This document shows positions 37,244 through 48,311 of a DNA stretch of 64,000 nt, one piece after another (within the stretch, counting starts at the first letter, position 1; each line of letters starts with the position of its first letter). Location: positions 197,096 through 261,095 of the forward strand of contig CAWBGK010000020.1 of assembly GCA_963788305.1 (NCBI GenBank). The letters run 5' to 3'. A program made the position numbers and the translations under genes. Below the pieces are notes generated by a model. The model was not told where the DNA came from and did not search any database. It worked only from the letters and a program-made list of their open reading frames with translations. The DNA comes from UTCFX2 sp963788305. GTDB taxonomy: Bacteria > Chloroflexota > Anaerolineae > Anaerolineales > UBA4823.

Positions 37244-40200
37244 CCTTTCCTCCTCCAGTGCATCTTGCAGTTTTTGGGCATCCCATAAAGCCGCATACAT
37301 CCCGCCCAGAGACAGCAGCTCGGCATGCTTTCCTCGCTCAATCACGCATCCTTTATCCATTACGAGAATTTCATCCATCGCTTCCATTCTCACCAGCCTG
37401 TGGGTGATCATAAGCAGCGAGCTGTTTTTTGTCGCTTCGAAGATGGAACCCAGGACCTGCCGCTCTCTCAACGGATCCAAATGCGCGGTGCCTTCATCGA
37501 GGATCAACAGAGGTGCAGGTCGGAGCAGTGCGCGTGCGATGACAATGCGCTGGCGCTCGCCGCCGCTCAACCGCCCACCATGTTCCCCAACCCAGGTTTC
37601 AAATCCATCCGGCAAATCAACGATAAAATCGTGGATTCCGGCCTGCTGAGCTGAATGAACGAGATCCTCCTCCGAAGCTAGAGGCCGTGCTATGAGCAAG
37701 TTATCTCGCAGGCTGGCGCTGAAAAGGTACACCTGTTGTGGGACGATGCTGATTTGAGCACGGACATCATCCTGGGAACATCTGCGCAAATCCAACCCAT
37801 CAAATAGAATCTGGCCGCTCTGGTAATCCCAGAATCGCAGCAGCAAATTAACCAGGGTGGTTTTTCCCGACCCGCTCGGTCCAACAATTGCCGTCCGCTT
37901 ACCAACCGGCAGGTCAAAGGTAAGACCTGAGATGACCGGCATGCCACCCGGGTAGCTGAAACTTAAGTTTTCCACGCGCAATGCGCTGCATGATGGGATT
38001 GATAAAGGAATATCTGGGTCGTGAACTTCCGGATCAGCATCTGCAATCTCAAAAAGTCTAAGAGCAGACTGCAAATTGCTCTCCATAAATTGCGCCGCAG
38101 CAGGAAGCGGCAATACAGCCTCAAAACTGGTTAACGCCGTCATCACCAGAACTGCGAGATACACGCCCTGGATCTGGCCAGAACTGATCAGTGGGATCGT
38201 CATGGTCAGCAGAGACCACATCCCCAAATTAGCCATCAAACCAGTGAAAGCCGTCTGAGTGCTGCCAAGACGGCTGATCTGCTGTTGGGTTGAGGCGAGC
38301 TCTTCAGCGCTTGCTGCCAGGCGGCGAGCAAAACGCCCTTCAAGATCATACACCTGCAGATCAGCCAACCCCTGGACATACTCAACCATCTGTCCGGTTA
38401 TTTTTCCCCTGCATGCAATAAACCTGCTGCCTGCAGCGCGACCCTGCCGCAGCGCTGCAATGGGAGCCACCAATCCTGCAACCATCCAAAAAACCAGCAG
38501 TATAAGAGCCAAACCGAGGTCGAATGTCGAGACAAACAAGAAAACTGCAAAGAGTCCAAGTAGAGCTGAGAGCGGGGGAGCCAGGGCTCGAACATAGAAA
38601 TTTTCCAGTGATTGAATGTCGCCCAGTATTCGCGCCAACAAATCTCCACTTTGATATCGCATCAGCCGAGCCGGCGCAAGCGGTTCCAGTGCCTGGTAAA
38701 ACCAAACTCGCAGCCGTGCCAGCAATTGAAAAGTAGCCTGGTGCGAGAAATAGCGCTCGGCATAGCGAAACAGGCCGCGCGTGATCCCAAAAAACCGAAC
38801 CGCGACAATAGGTACCTGCAGTAAAGCGATGGAGGGATGCAGTGCGGCCATGCTGATAATGTAAGCTGAAGCCGCCAGCAGCCCGACGCTGCTCAGAACC
38901 GTCGCTGCGCCGGCGAATACCGAAATCAAGGCCGGCTTCCATATCCCGACAGCCATTTGGATCAGCCAAAAGAATACCGACAGCCGGTTTCCATGCTTCT
39001 TTGCCGCCCAAATGGGTTGTGTCTCTGACTGAAGTGAAACGACTGCCTTATCTGGGACAGGTTCGATCCGTTCAAACAGTGCGAGTCCCTCTCGCCAGCT
39101 GCCCTGTTCTGCAGCCAGGCATAAGCTTCGATACAATCCTTCCTGATCGAACAATTCTGCATGCGAACCTTCCTGCCGGATCTCACCATCTTCGAGCACG
39201 ATAACCCGGTCTGCCTTTTGGACCGTCTTCAGTCGGTGGGCAATGATCAGCGCAGTCCGATTTTCAAGCAGGCGCTCGATTCCGCGCTGCAAGTAGGTTT
39301 CGGTTTGCAAGTCCAGATGAGCTGTCGCTTCGTCAAGGATCACCAGCTCTGCATCTTTTAGAAAAGCGCGGGCTAACGCAATTCGCTGCGCTTCACCGCC
39401 ACTTAAACGCACCCCGCCCTCACCAATCCGGGTTTCATAATCAAGCGGAAAAGTTAGAATGAACTCGTCTGCCTCAGCCAGCTTTGCTGCCGCCACGACT
39501 GCAGCCATATTCGCTTCAGGTTTACCCAAACGAATGTTTGCTGCTATCGTGTCATCGAACAAATTGGGGTGCTGCGGAACCCAGGCGACCTTTTCTCGCC
39601 AATTGCTGGCAGGAATCTGGTCTATGGGCTGGTCATCAACGGTGATCGCACCCCGTTCTGGGCTGACAAAACGAAGCAGCATGGCGGCAATCGTGCTCTT
39701 ACCGCTCCCGCTGGGGCCAACTAAACCTAGCCTTTCACCACTTCTGAGTTCAAAACTAACCCCTTTCAGCGCTGGTCGGCCTTCTTCGTAGCTCACAGCC
39801 ACATCAGCGAATCGGATGGATTGTTTAATTGTCTGCTGAAGGCTCGCAGCGTCTTCCTTGAAAGACTTTGCACAAGCAGGCTCCCTGCCGATTATTTCCT
39901 CGGCAGGTTCGCCTGGCAGCTCAAAAATTCGCCGAGCCGCTTCCACACCCGACATCCCTGCATGAAAACGCGCCCCCAACGACCGAAGCGGCTGGTAATA
40001 TTCAGGAGCGAGCAGCAAGATCACTAATGCCTGTTCGAAAGTTATCCGGGCATACAGCAACCGCAGTCCTATTTCAACCGCCACCACGGCCGTGCTGAGC
40101 GTCGAGACCATCTCCAACGTCAACGCTGAAAGAAAAGTCACGCGCAAAACATTCATCGTCGTCTTGTGGAACAGCTCGCTTGCCTCAGCAATCTGGACGG

Positions 40201-40855
40201 TCTGTTCTTTGCTCCTGCCAAGCATTTTCAATGTTGTCAGCCCCTGCAGGACATCCAGAAAATAGGCACTCAATCGACTGAGCGTCTTCCACTGGCTTCG
40301 TGTCAGCGTCTGCGCCAGGCTTCCGATCAGCGACATAAAGACAGGGATTAACGGGGCAGTTAGTAAAAACACCACTCCGGAGAGTCCATCGATTTGAAAT
40401 ACAAAGATCAGGATGATGAGCGGTGTAAAGCCAGCAAGTGCCAATCCGGGGAGATACTGGCTGAAATATGGATCGATCGCCTCGACGCCTTCCACAAAGG
40501 TTTGGGTGAGCTCTCCCGCCTGTTCTCCGCTTGTGTAAGCCGGGCCAGCTGTATTGAGACGCTTGATGATCTCTTCGCGCAGCCAACGTTTTATTCGCCG
40601 AGCTGCCGACTGCGCTGCCAGGTCTCCGCCCCAGTTCAAGGCAATTCGTAAGGTCAATATCACCAATAAAAAGGCCAGCATGGCGGAAACCTCTGCCATT
40701 GGACTGGCCTTCAGGAATATCTTGTTGATGATCTGACTCAGGAACTTGGCTTGCGGGATCGCCAGGGCGCCTGCCAGAGTACCCAGGCCAATCGATGTCA
40801 GCAGCGCGACACGACCTTGTCGGGCAAGCCTCAGCAGGCGTCGGTCAAGGTGCAT
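37232..40855 (-). CDS. cydDC: CydDC fusion: thiol exporter ABC transporter
   Basis: This intact 1207-residue protein joins the CydD and CydC halves in one chain, each a membrane domain plus nucleotide-binding domain. First half: six helices to about residue 310, then Walker A GPSGSGKSTIAA, signature LSGGEAQRIALARAF and LVILDEATAHLD. Second half: helices from about 640 with FRYAERYFSHQATFQLLARL, then GPSGSGKTTLVN, LSGGERQRIVIARAL and LLILDEGTAHLD. CydDC exports cysteine/glutathione and is needed for cytochrome bd assembly. No cydA or cydB is nearby. It starts seven bases downstream of the DUF5698 gene, so they are co-transcribed. Confidence 0.9.
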   Translation of the reverse strand: MHLDRRLLRLARQGRVALLTSIGLGTLAGALAIPQAKFLSQIINKIFLKASPMAEVSAMLAFLLVILTLRIALNWGGDLAAQSAARRIKRWLREEIIKRLNTAGPAYTSGEQAGELTQTFVEGVEAIDPYFSQYLPGLALAGFTPLIILIFVFQIDGLSGVVFLLTAPLIPVFMSLIGSLAQTLTRSQWKTLSRLSAYFLDVLQGLTTLKMLGRSKEQTVQIAEASELFHKTTMNVLRVTFLSALTLEMVSTLSTAVVAVEIGLRLLYARITFEQALVILLLAPEYYQPLRSLGARFHAGMSGVEAARRIFELPGEPAEEIIGREPACAKSFKEDAASLQQTIKQSIRFADVAVSYEEGRPALKGVSFELRSGERLGLVGPSGSGKSTIAAMLLRFVSPERGAITVDDQPIDQIPASNWREKVAWVPQHPNLFDDTIAANIRLGKPEANMAAVVAAAKLAEADEFILTFPLDYETRIGEGGVRLSGGEAQRIALARAFLKDAELVILDEATAHLDLQTETYLQRGIERLLENRTALIIAHRLKTVQKADRVIVLEDGEIRQEGSHAELFDQEGLYRSLCLAAEQGSWREGLALFERIEPVPDKAVVSLQSETQPIWAAKKHGNRLSVFFWLIQMAVGIWKPALISVFAGAATVLSSVGLLAASAYIISMAALHPSIALLQVPIVAVRFFGITRGLFRYAERYFSHQATFQLLARLRVWFYQALEPLAPARLMRYQSGDLLARILGDIQSLENFYVRALAPPLSALLGLFAVFLFVSTFDLGLALILLVFWMVAGLVAPIAALRQGRAAGSRFIACRGKITGQMVEYVQGLADLQVYDLEGRFARRLAASAEELASTQQQISRLGSTQTAFTGLMANLGMWSLLTMTIPLISSGQIQGVYLAVLVMTALTSFEAVLPLPAAAQFMESNLQSALRLFEIADADPEVHDPDIPLSIPSCSALRVENLSFSYPGGMPVISGLTFDLPVGKRTAIVGPSGSGKTTLVNLLLRFWDYQSGQILFDGLDLRRCSQDDVRAQISIVPQQVYLFSASLRDNLLIARPLASEEDLVHSAQQAGIHDFIVDLPDGFETWVGEHGGRLSGGERQRIVIARALLRPAPLLILDEGTAHLDPLRERQVLGSIFEATKNSSLLMITHRLVRMEAMDEILVMDKGCVIERGKHAELLSLGGMYAALWDAQKLQDALEEERLIS

Positions 40856-40862
40856 TTAGAAC

Positions 40863-41390
40863 TCATGCCCGCCAAAATCCCCTTCGGACCGGGCGCACAT
40901 CCTCCAGGGTGATAAAGGCGCTGTCATCCACTTCATTGACGATCTTCTTTACCTTGTCGACGTTCTTTCTCAATACACTGCAGTGCAAAAGCGAAACAAC
41001 GCCATCTTTTCCTCGCGCTGGAATTTCCGTGATTGCGTACCCTTCTTCGCGCAGGCGTTCGGCAATTCCCGATCCCAGCCGCGAGCTGATAATACTTAGC
41101 TGAACGTGCCCGATTGCAAGACGCTCCTCGATCAACATTCCTACTACAATTCCAGTCGCGAAACCGCCCGCATAACCGAGCACATTCAGTGGATTTCCCA
41201 GGTCTTTCAATACAGAACTGATCGCTAAGACAAAGATCGCCGATTGGAAAAATCCCAATATCCAGGCAATCCCTTTCCTGCCGCGCATCACCACCAAAAC
41301 ACGCAGGGTATCCAGCGTCATATCACTGACGCGGAACATAAAAATCAAACCCGCTGAAAACCAGGCTGACATCGATAAGAAGTTATCCAT
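40863..41390 (-). CDS. DUF5698/UPF0316 membrane protein with DUF2179 domain
   Basis: This 175-residue protein has three N-terminal membrane helices (AWFSAGLIFMFRVSDMTLD, WILGFFQSAIFVLAI, NVLGYAGGFATGIVVG). A soluble DUF2179-like domain follows (RLREEGYAITEIPARGKDG). This fold occurs in small-ligand-binding membrane proteins, and the function is not established. On the minus strand TAGGAT lies six bases before the ATG, and AGGA could equally be a ribosome-binding site, so leadered and leaderless starts cannot be separated. CydDC follows after seven bases. Confidence 0.82.
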   Translation of the reverse strand: MDNFLSMSAWFSAGLIFMFRVSDMTLDTLRVLVVMRGRKGIAWILGFFQSAIFVLAISSVLKDLGNPLNVLGYAGGFATGIVVGMLIEERLAIGHVQLSIISSRLGSGIAERLREEGYAITEIPARGKDGVVSLLHCSVLRKNVDKVKKIVNEVDDSAFITLEDVRPVRRGFWRA

Positions 41391-41445
41391 TTCACGATCC
41401 TAAAGGTAATCTTGCTCCATCACGAGAATCAAGCCCATCAGGGCA

Positions 41446-43642
41446 CTAGGTGCCCATCAATCCTTCTTTAACAAGCGCTTCTTTTTCAGGCTCGGAGCAT
41501 TTCATCTCGGGTAAATACAATCGTTCGACATACTCTTTGACCATCCGGCGCATGCTGAACTGCGGTCCAATCGTCCGGATTGAATCTTTCATCCGTCCAA
41601 TCCATTCTCCGGGCAGACCATCTGAAGAGCGTATCTGATAATACAGCGGTATGATCTCATTTTCAAGCAGATCGAACAGGCTCTTGGCATCCTCTTTATC
41701 CTGACGCTCGATATCATCATAATCGACATCTTGCCCTATTGCCCAGCCATTACGACCGTTGTAGCCCTCTCGCCACCAACCATCCAGGACGGAGAAATTC
41801 AATACGCCATTCATCCCGGCTTTTTGGCCAGACGTTCCTGAAGCTTCATTGGGGCGGCGAGGGGTATTCAGCCAGACGTCCACACCCTGCACCAGGTATC
41901 GCGCCAGGTTCATATCGTAATCTTCCAGGAACACCAACCGGCCGCCGCTTTCAGAGCGTTTGACGGCGCGGTAGACTTCCTGAATGAGCATCTTCCCGCC
42001 TTCGTGATCAGGGTGTGATTTTCCGGCGAAAATGATCTGAACCGGTCGATCAGCGTCATTGACGATTTTCAAGAGGCGATCCAAATCGGACATGATCAAA
42101 TTTGCGCGTTATAAGGTGCAAACCTCCTGGCAAAGCCGATCGTCAGAGTGTAAGGATTGAGCAGCACTCCCGATGCCACGACCTGAACCGGATGCCAGCC
42201 GCCTTTCAGCCAACGCTGCCTGGCTCGCTCTCGAATATAGGCGCCCAGTTTCCGCTTTAAATGCAATCGAACTCCCCAAATCTGATCATCCGGGATCGTG
42301 CTCACCAGCTCCCAAACGTCAGGGTCGTCGGCGCGTTCCATCCAATCCGTTCCCAGGTAGCGGTCATACAGATGCTTCATTCGCCGCGCCAGCCAAGTAC
42401 CCACATGAACACCGTTTGTAATATGCGTGATGGGAACTTCATCAACAGGTGTTCCCGGCCAGAGATGCGCCCACATCTTGCGTGAGACCTGCCCGTGCAG
42501 CTCGGAAACGGCATTGCGCGCTTCGGAAAGACGCAGCGCGAGAAGTCGGCATGCTGTACATATCACCCCAGCTGACCGTATGGCGCGCCAGGTCTATGAA
42601 CCCATCCCTGTCTAGGGATAATTCAGGCCAATAATTGCCAAAATATTTGTCCACAAGCCAGAGTGGAAATTCATCATTTCCGGCTGGCACCGGTGTATGT
42701 GTGGTGAAGACGCTGCTATTTCGAACCTTTTGAGTTGCCTCGTCAAATGACAGCCCTGCCTTGATGTATTCGCGAATCCGTTCCAGAACCATAAAGGCTG
42801 AATGGCCCTCATTCATATGCCAGACGGTCGGCTGATAGCCTAGCTTACGCATGGCTCGCACCCCGCCTATCCCTAACAAAATTTCCTGAGAAATTCGCAT
42901 ATCAAGGTCGCTGCTGTACAGGCGAGCAGTAAGCATGCGGTCTGAAGGAGAATTAGCGTCCAGGTTAGCGTCCAGAAGGAAAAGCGGGGTTCGACCGACG
43001 CGCACTTCCCAAAGCCTCGCCTTTACATCTCGCCCAGGCAGTTCAACCGATACCGTTAGAGGTCCACCATCAGAATCCTGGATCGGAATTACCGGGAGCT
43101 CATCGAACTTTTGGGAGTTATATTGGGCATCCTGCCAGCCATCTTCACTGATTCGCTGGGTAAAATATCCTTCCGTATAGAAAAAGCCAATCGCGACAAA
43201 CGGCAGACCCAGGTCGCTAGCTTCTTTCGTATGATCCCCGGACAGCACCCCCAATCCGCCCGCATAGATTGGAAGAGTTCTCATGCAATCCAAATTCCAT
43301 TGAAAAATACGCGATCAATCGATCCTTTAATTCCGGGCAGGTGCGCGCAAACCAGGTATCTTCGGTTTGCAGATATTGTTCGTATGACCGCAGCATGCGA
43401 TCGTAAAAATCCAGGTAATAACGATTGTTCATCGCCGCGTTCAACCTTGCGCGTTGAACCTGGCGCAAAAATTTCACGGGGTTATGGTAGGTCTGTTCCC
43501 ATAGGTCCGGATCAATCCGAGAGAAAAGCCTCTGCACATCCGGATTCCACGTCCACCAGAGGTTGTATGCCAGGTCTGCCAGGCCATGGATCCGGCGCGG
43601 CAGGCTGAACGAATTAGGAACTTGAGCTCGAAATTTCAACAT
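41446..43642 (-). CDS. glgP: Alpha-glucan (glycogen/maltodextrin) phosphorylase, frameshifted
   Basis: This GT35 phosphorylase of about 731 residues has an N-terminal DUF3417 (FSLPRRIHGLADLAYNLWWTWNP). It releases glucose-1-phosphate from alpha-1,4-glucan using pyridoxal phosphate. Conserved segments are AYFSMEFGLHE, LPIYAGGLGVLSGDH, HMNEGHSAFMVLERI, FTTHTPVPAGND and ITNGVHVGTW. The PLP region is NEASGTSGQKAGMNGVLN. Three frame breaks occur: near 43275, near 42555, and near 42108. At 42108 the universally conserved FAPYKRANL lacks one A of a short run. The start ATG at 43642 is divergent from the methyltransferase-MTHFR gene. No glycogen synthesis genes lie beside it. Confidence 0.9.
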
Positions 43643-43785
43643 TCGATTAATTTCCTTAGGTCAAAACTATTTCAATAAGTTGCTGTGCACTTAACACAAT
43701 TGTTAATAATACCACAAGCCAGACGTGACCATGATTTCGTAATCGTGCGATCTTTATGAGATAGCTGTGCTTTCAAAAAACAGAG

Positions 43786-43791
43786 TAAAAT
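43786..43791 (+). promoter_or_regulatory. Leaderless -10 element (TAAAAT) of the homocysteine methyltransferase gene
   Basis: TAAAAT is followed by eight bases (ACTCCCCT) and ATG at 43800. The spacer is nearly the same as at the sortase gene. Confidence 0.65.
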
Positions 43792-43799
43792 ACTCCCCT

Positions 43800-45718
43800 A
43801 TGTCCTCTCAATTTCTTGATTTTCTTCGTAAATCTCCGCTTCCTCTGCTATCAGATGGAGCAATGGGCACTATGCTCGCCGCACATGGTCCGAAGTTTGA
43901 CCAATGCCTCGATTGCCTCAATCTATACAAACCAGAATCAGTCACTGAAGTCCACCGCCAGTATATTCAAGCTGGAGCACAGGTAATTCAAACCAACACC
44001 TTTGGTGCAAATAGATTCAAGCTGGCTCAGTACGGTCTCTCCAACCAGGCCTATCAGATCAATCGGTCAGGCGTCGATCTCGCTGTGAGCGCAGCGCGCT
44101 CTGCAACCCAAAAGATCTTCGTTGCCGGCGATGTCGGCCCGCTTGGCGTCCGCCTTGCCCCTTACGGGCGCGTTCAGCCAGATCAAGCCCGCCAGGCTTT
44201 CTGTGAACAGATCACTGCACTCACCGAAGCTGGTGTCGACCTGATCATCCTCGAAACCTTCACGGACTTGAGCGAAATCATCGAAGCCATCGCCTCAGCG
44301 CGCCAGGTTTGCGCGCTGCCGGTCGTCGCTTCTCTCACCTTCACACGCGATGATCTGACCCTTCTCGGTGATACCCCAAGGCGGGCTGCTCAGGAGCTGG
44401 TGGCAGCCGGTGCTGATCTGATCGGTGTCAACTGTTCTGGAGGTCCGGCCCAGATCTGGCGGATTTCTGCGTCAGATGCGCCAGGCAGCTCCTACAGCAA
44501 GCTTCTCAGCCATGCCCAATGCCGGCTGGCCTGAACAGGTCGGTGGACGGATCATGTACCCGGCTAATCCCGATTATTTTGGCGACTACGCCCTGACTTT
44601 TTGCGAAGCCGGCGCCAGGTTGATTGGGGGATGCTGCGGGACCACCCCGGCTCATATCGCCGCAATGCGGCGAGCTCTCCAAAACATCCCTGGGCGATGC
44701 GCACCCTCGACCTCTGAGCTGGTCCTCCCCACCGAAGTTGAAGAACTCACCCAATCTCACGAGCTTGCATCCCAACTCGCTCAAAAACTCGCCGAAGGTC
44801 GATTTGTCATTTCAGTTGAGATGGACCCGCCGCGCGGGCTTTCCACCCATAAACTGATTGCTGGAGCGAGCTTGCTGGGCAATCCGGCGCAGATGTGATC
44901 AACGTCGCTGACAGCCCGATGGCCCGGATGCGAATGAGCCCCTGGGCGGTCTGCAGCCTCATCAATCTCCGGGTTGGGATCGACACCACCCTGCACTTTC
45001 CGACCCGAGGTCGCAATCTGCTGCGCGTCCAGGGTGACTTGCTCGCTGCCCATGCGCTGGGCATCCGCAACGTTTTTGTTGTTATGGGCGATCCGACCGC
45101 AATCGGCGATTACCCCGAAGCCATGGATAATTATGACCTCGTCCCTTCTGGTCTGATCCAGCTGATCAAGGGCAGCTTCAATCTCGGCCTGGACCACGCT
45201 GGAGCCGAGATCGGCCAACCTACTTCCTTCTTCGTCGGGGCTGCCTTGAACCTCGCACCCCAGAATACAGAGCGGGAGATAGAAAATCTCAACCGAAAAC
45301 TCAAATCCGGGGTCGATTTCTTTCTTACCCAGCCTGTTTTCAACCCGGATACCGCATCTGCTTTTTTTCGCGATTACACCAACCGACACGGACCATTAAC
45401 CGTTCCTGTATTGGTCGGCGTACTCCCTCTTTTCGTCCGCGCCACGCCGCGTTCCTGCATAATGAAGTTCCCGGCGTCACGATCCCCGAGCCAATTCAGG
45501 AACGCATCCGCTCTGCAGGCGAAAACGCTCCCAAGGAAGGCGTCCAGATCGCACTTGACCTTATCGAGCAGATGCAACCCTGGGCTGCAGGGGTATATTT
45601 GATGCCCCAGTTCGGGCGCTTCGACCTCGCGGCTGAGATCGTCGAGAGCATCAAAAACACCTTGTTCCATGTTTCAGCTAAACCAAAAAATGGTTTATCT
45701 CCAGGATCAGCTCCTTAA
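43800..45718 (+). CDS. Bifunctional homocysteine S-methyltransferase / methylenetetrahydrofolate reductase, frameshifted
   Basis: This fusion of about 640 residues joins a zinc homocysteine methyltransferase (residues about 1-290; LLSDGAMGTMLAAHG, then zinc-site cysteines in GVNCSGGP and GGCCGTTPAH) to a MetF-type reductase. The reductase part has VEMDPPRGLSTHKLI, VINVADSPMARMRMS and FVVMGDPTAIGDYP. It would supply methyl groups for methionine, like YitJ-type proteins. Three frame breaks occur near 44470, 44885 and 45440; at 44885 one A is missing from CAAATCC, giving LLGKSGADVINVADS. ATG 43800 is set by TAAAAT eight bases upstream; TTG 43767 would precede it. It ends at TAA 45716-45718, overlapping the convergent pheT. 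Confidence 0.88.
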
Positions 45719-48264
45719 ACGGGCGTTTAATCCTTTTTCCAGCTCTCGAATAATCCGCTGGCGAATTTTTAACACCTCATCATCCGTCAGTGTCTTCTCA
45801 ACAGATTGGTATGTGAGGCTGTAGGCAAGACTTTTCTTACTACTGCCAATCTGCTCGCCGCGAAAAACATCAAACAGCTGCAGCCTGGTGAGACGTCTTG
45901 CCTCCTGCCTGTCGGATCACTTCCTCCACTCGCTCAGCCGAAAGATCATCATCGACAATTACCGCAAGATCCTCCAGAACCGGTGGGAATGCCGGGGTGG
46001 ATTCCGCTACTGATCTGGCAGGAATCTGGTGGCGAATTGCCTGTAAATCCAGATCAGCCACGAGCATCGGGGCATCCAGGAGCTCGTAATGCTCCAGGAC
46101 CAGTGGATGCAGCTCCCCAAATATGCCCACCTCCTGGTCGTCAATCAGGATCCTGGCACACTTCCCAGGATGGAATCCCTGGTGCTCAACCGATTGGTAG
46201 CGCCTCTCCTTCAAATGCAAACCGTCAAATAACGCTTCCAGAAGGCCTTTCAGGTCATAAAAGTCCATCATCCTTTCCGACTGTCCTTGCCAGGATACTG
46301 GCTCAGAACGCCCGGTCAGCGCAATCGCCAACCGATGGGTCTCGTCCGGGAGGTCTCCAAGTTCTACAAAGCGGAAAACCGGACCCATCTCAAAAAGTGC
46401 AATCCGGTCTGACAGTCGGGCATTGCGTTCGACAACTTCCAGCACACTGGCCAGCAGGCTGCGCCGAAGCACAAAACGATCAGATGCGATCGGATTGGCA
46501 ATTTTTACATACTCTTCCGGTTTTTGGATATCCAGGCCTGGCATCAAACGACTCTCGCGTTCCGGCGAAGTCATCCTGTAAGTCACCACTTCCTGAAGGC
46601 CCAGGTCTACCAGCAGATCGGCAATTCGCTCGTCAGCTTCCAGGTCCGGGTTGCCATACTGCCTCGGAAGCTCATCTGCCATGTGCGTTTCTGGTATCCG
46701 GTCGTAGCCGTAAATCCGGGCGATCTCTTCCATCAAATCCGCGACGCCAACAATCCCCGTGCCTATGTCCAGTCGGTGATCCGGGGTCATAGCTCGGACT
46801 CGTTCCCCCTGGAGTTCCACCCCAAACTCCAACCTTGCCAGGATTTCACCAATCTGTGCTGCCTCCAGCTCAATTCCAAGCCAGCGTTTAACCAATTCTG
46901 GGGTTACCTCGACCACAGGGTCGGCTGGAGGAAGCGGATATTCGTCCACCAATCCCTGACAGACGATCCCGCCAGCCCAGCGCTGCATCAACGCCAGCCC
47001 ACGGCTCACGCCCCGGCTTGCCATCGCCGGATGGACGCCGCCGCGAAGCGGTAAGCAGCCTCCGACGGCAGCTTTTGGGCATTCACTGTCCGGCGTGTGT
47101 TGATGAAATTCCAGGCGGCACCTTCGAGCAGCACGTTGGTCGTGGTTTCACTCACTTCCGATTCCTGCCCGCCCATGACTTCAGCAAGAGAAAGTGCCCC
47201 AGCCGTGTCGCAGACCATCACAGTGAAGGGATCCAGCGTCCGTTCGACGCCGTCCAACGTAGTCAGCCGTTCTCCAGCCTGGGCCGGGCGGGTGATGATC
47301 GTTGGCGGTCTGCCTCCAGCCCGCTTCACCAGCACATCGTAATCGAAGGCGTGCAGGGGCTCGCCGATCTCCAGCATCGCGTAGTTCGTCGCATCGACGA
47401 TGCTGTTTATTGGACGCATCCCTGCCAGCCGCAGCCTCCGCTGCACCAGATAAGGGCTTGGTCTCAGCTGGATCTCCCGGATCAGCCCGACCACAAACCG
47501 CGGATTCAGCTCTGGCTCTTGGATCACGATCGAGACTTGACCGGTGATCGGCATTCCCTCAGCCAGGAATTCATAGGACGGCTGGCGCAGCTGCTTGCCG
47601 GTGATCGCAGCAATCTCACGCGCAACCCCCAGGATATTCGCAACCCGGGCAATATTCGGCGTGATCGCGATCTCCAGCACCGCGTCTCCCATATAATCGA
47701 CCAGCGGCTGCCCAACAGGTGCATCATCATCCAGGATGATCACTCCTTCGTGTTCATCGGAAATCCCCAGCTCTTTTTCAGAACAAATCATCGAATACGA
47801 TTCGATGCCGCGGATTTTTGCCCGCTTCAAGGTCGTCAGGACCTGCCCGGGTTGGTGTCCATCATAAATACGCGACCCTTCTCGGGCATATGCAACTTTG
47901 AGAGGCTTTTGAAGCGGTCCTTGCCCCTTGTACGGATACAGGTTCGGCGCTCCAAGTTAAGATTGTGTGAATTCAGACGGCCGTCATCCAGCTGGCAAAG
48001 CACAAGCCTGTCGGCGTTGGGATGCGGCATGACTTCCAGCACAGCTGCGGTCACGATCTTTTCCGGGTCCCATTCGATCCCTGAAATTCTTATTTCCCGC
48101 TGAGCACTGCCGGGATATTCGATCCGATCTTCCTTCGGCATCGGCAGCCCAACATAGCTGATCTCTTCCACCTCAAGCCCGGCCAGGGTAAGCTTGTGCG
48201 CCAGGTCTTCGAGCGGCAGGTCCCATTCGACAAATTCTTTCAACCAGGAAACAGGTACTTTCAT
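45707..48264 (-). CDS. pheT: Phenylalanyl-tRNA synthetase beta subunit, frameshifted
   Basis: This large subunit of PheRS has about 852 residues; the alpha2-beta2 enzyme charges tRNA-Phe. The N-terminus is MKVPVSWLKEFVEWDLPLE, followed by the tRNA-binding OB fold (EKIVTAAVLEVMPHPNADRL), B3/B4 (NSIVDATNYAMLEIGEPLHA), B5 and the core (IYGYDRIPETH). The FDX-ACB domain ends the chain (RIIRELEKGLNARLRS). Frame breaks occur near 47960, 47050 and 45895. The native stop is TGA at 45707-45709, overlapping the convergent gene by 12 bases. ATG 48264 has AGGAG upstream and lies 47 bases after pheS, in the same T-box-controlled operon. Confidence 0.93.
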
Positions 48265-48311
48265 TTCTATAACTCCTCTACACGCCTCTTTGCAGAGGCG
48301 AAACCGTCATA

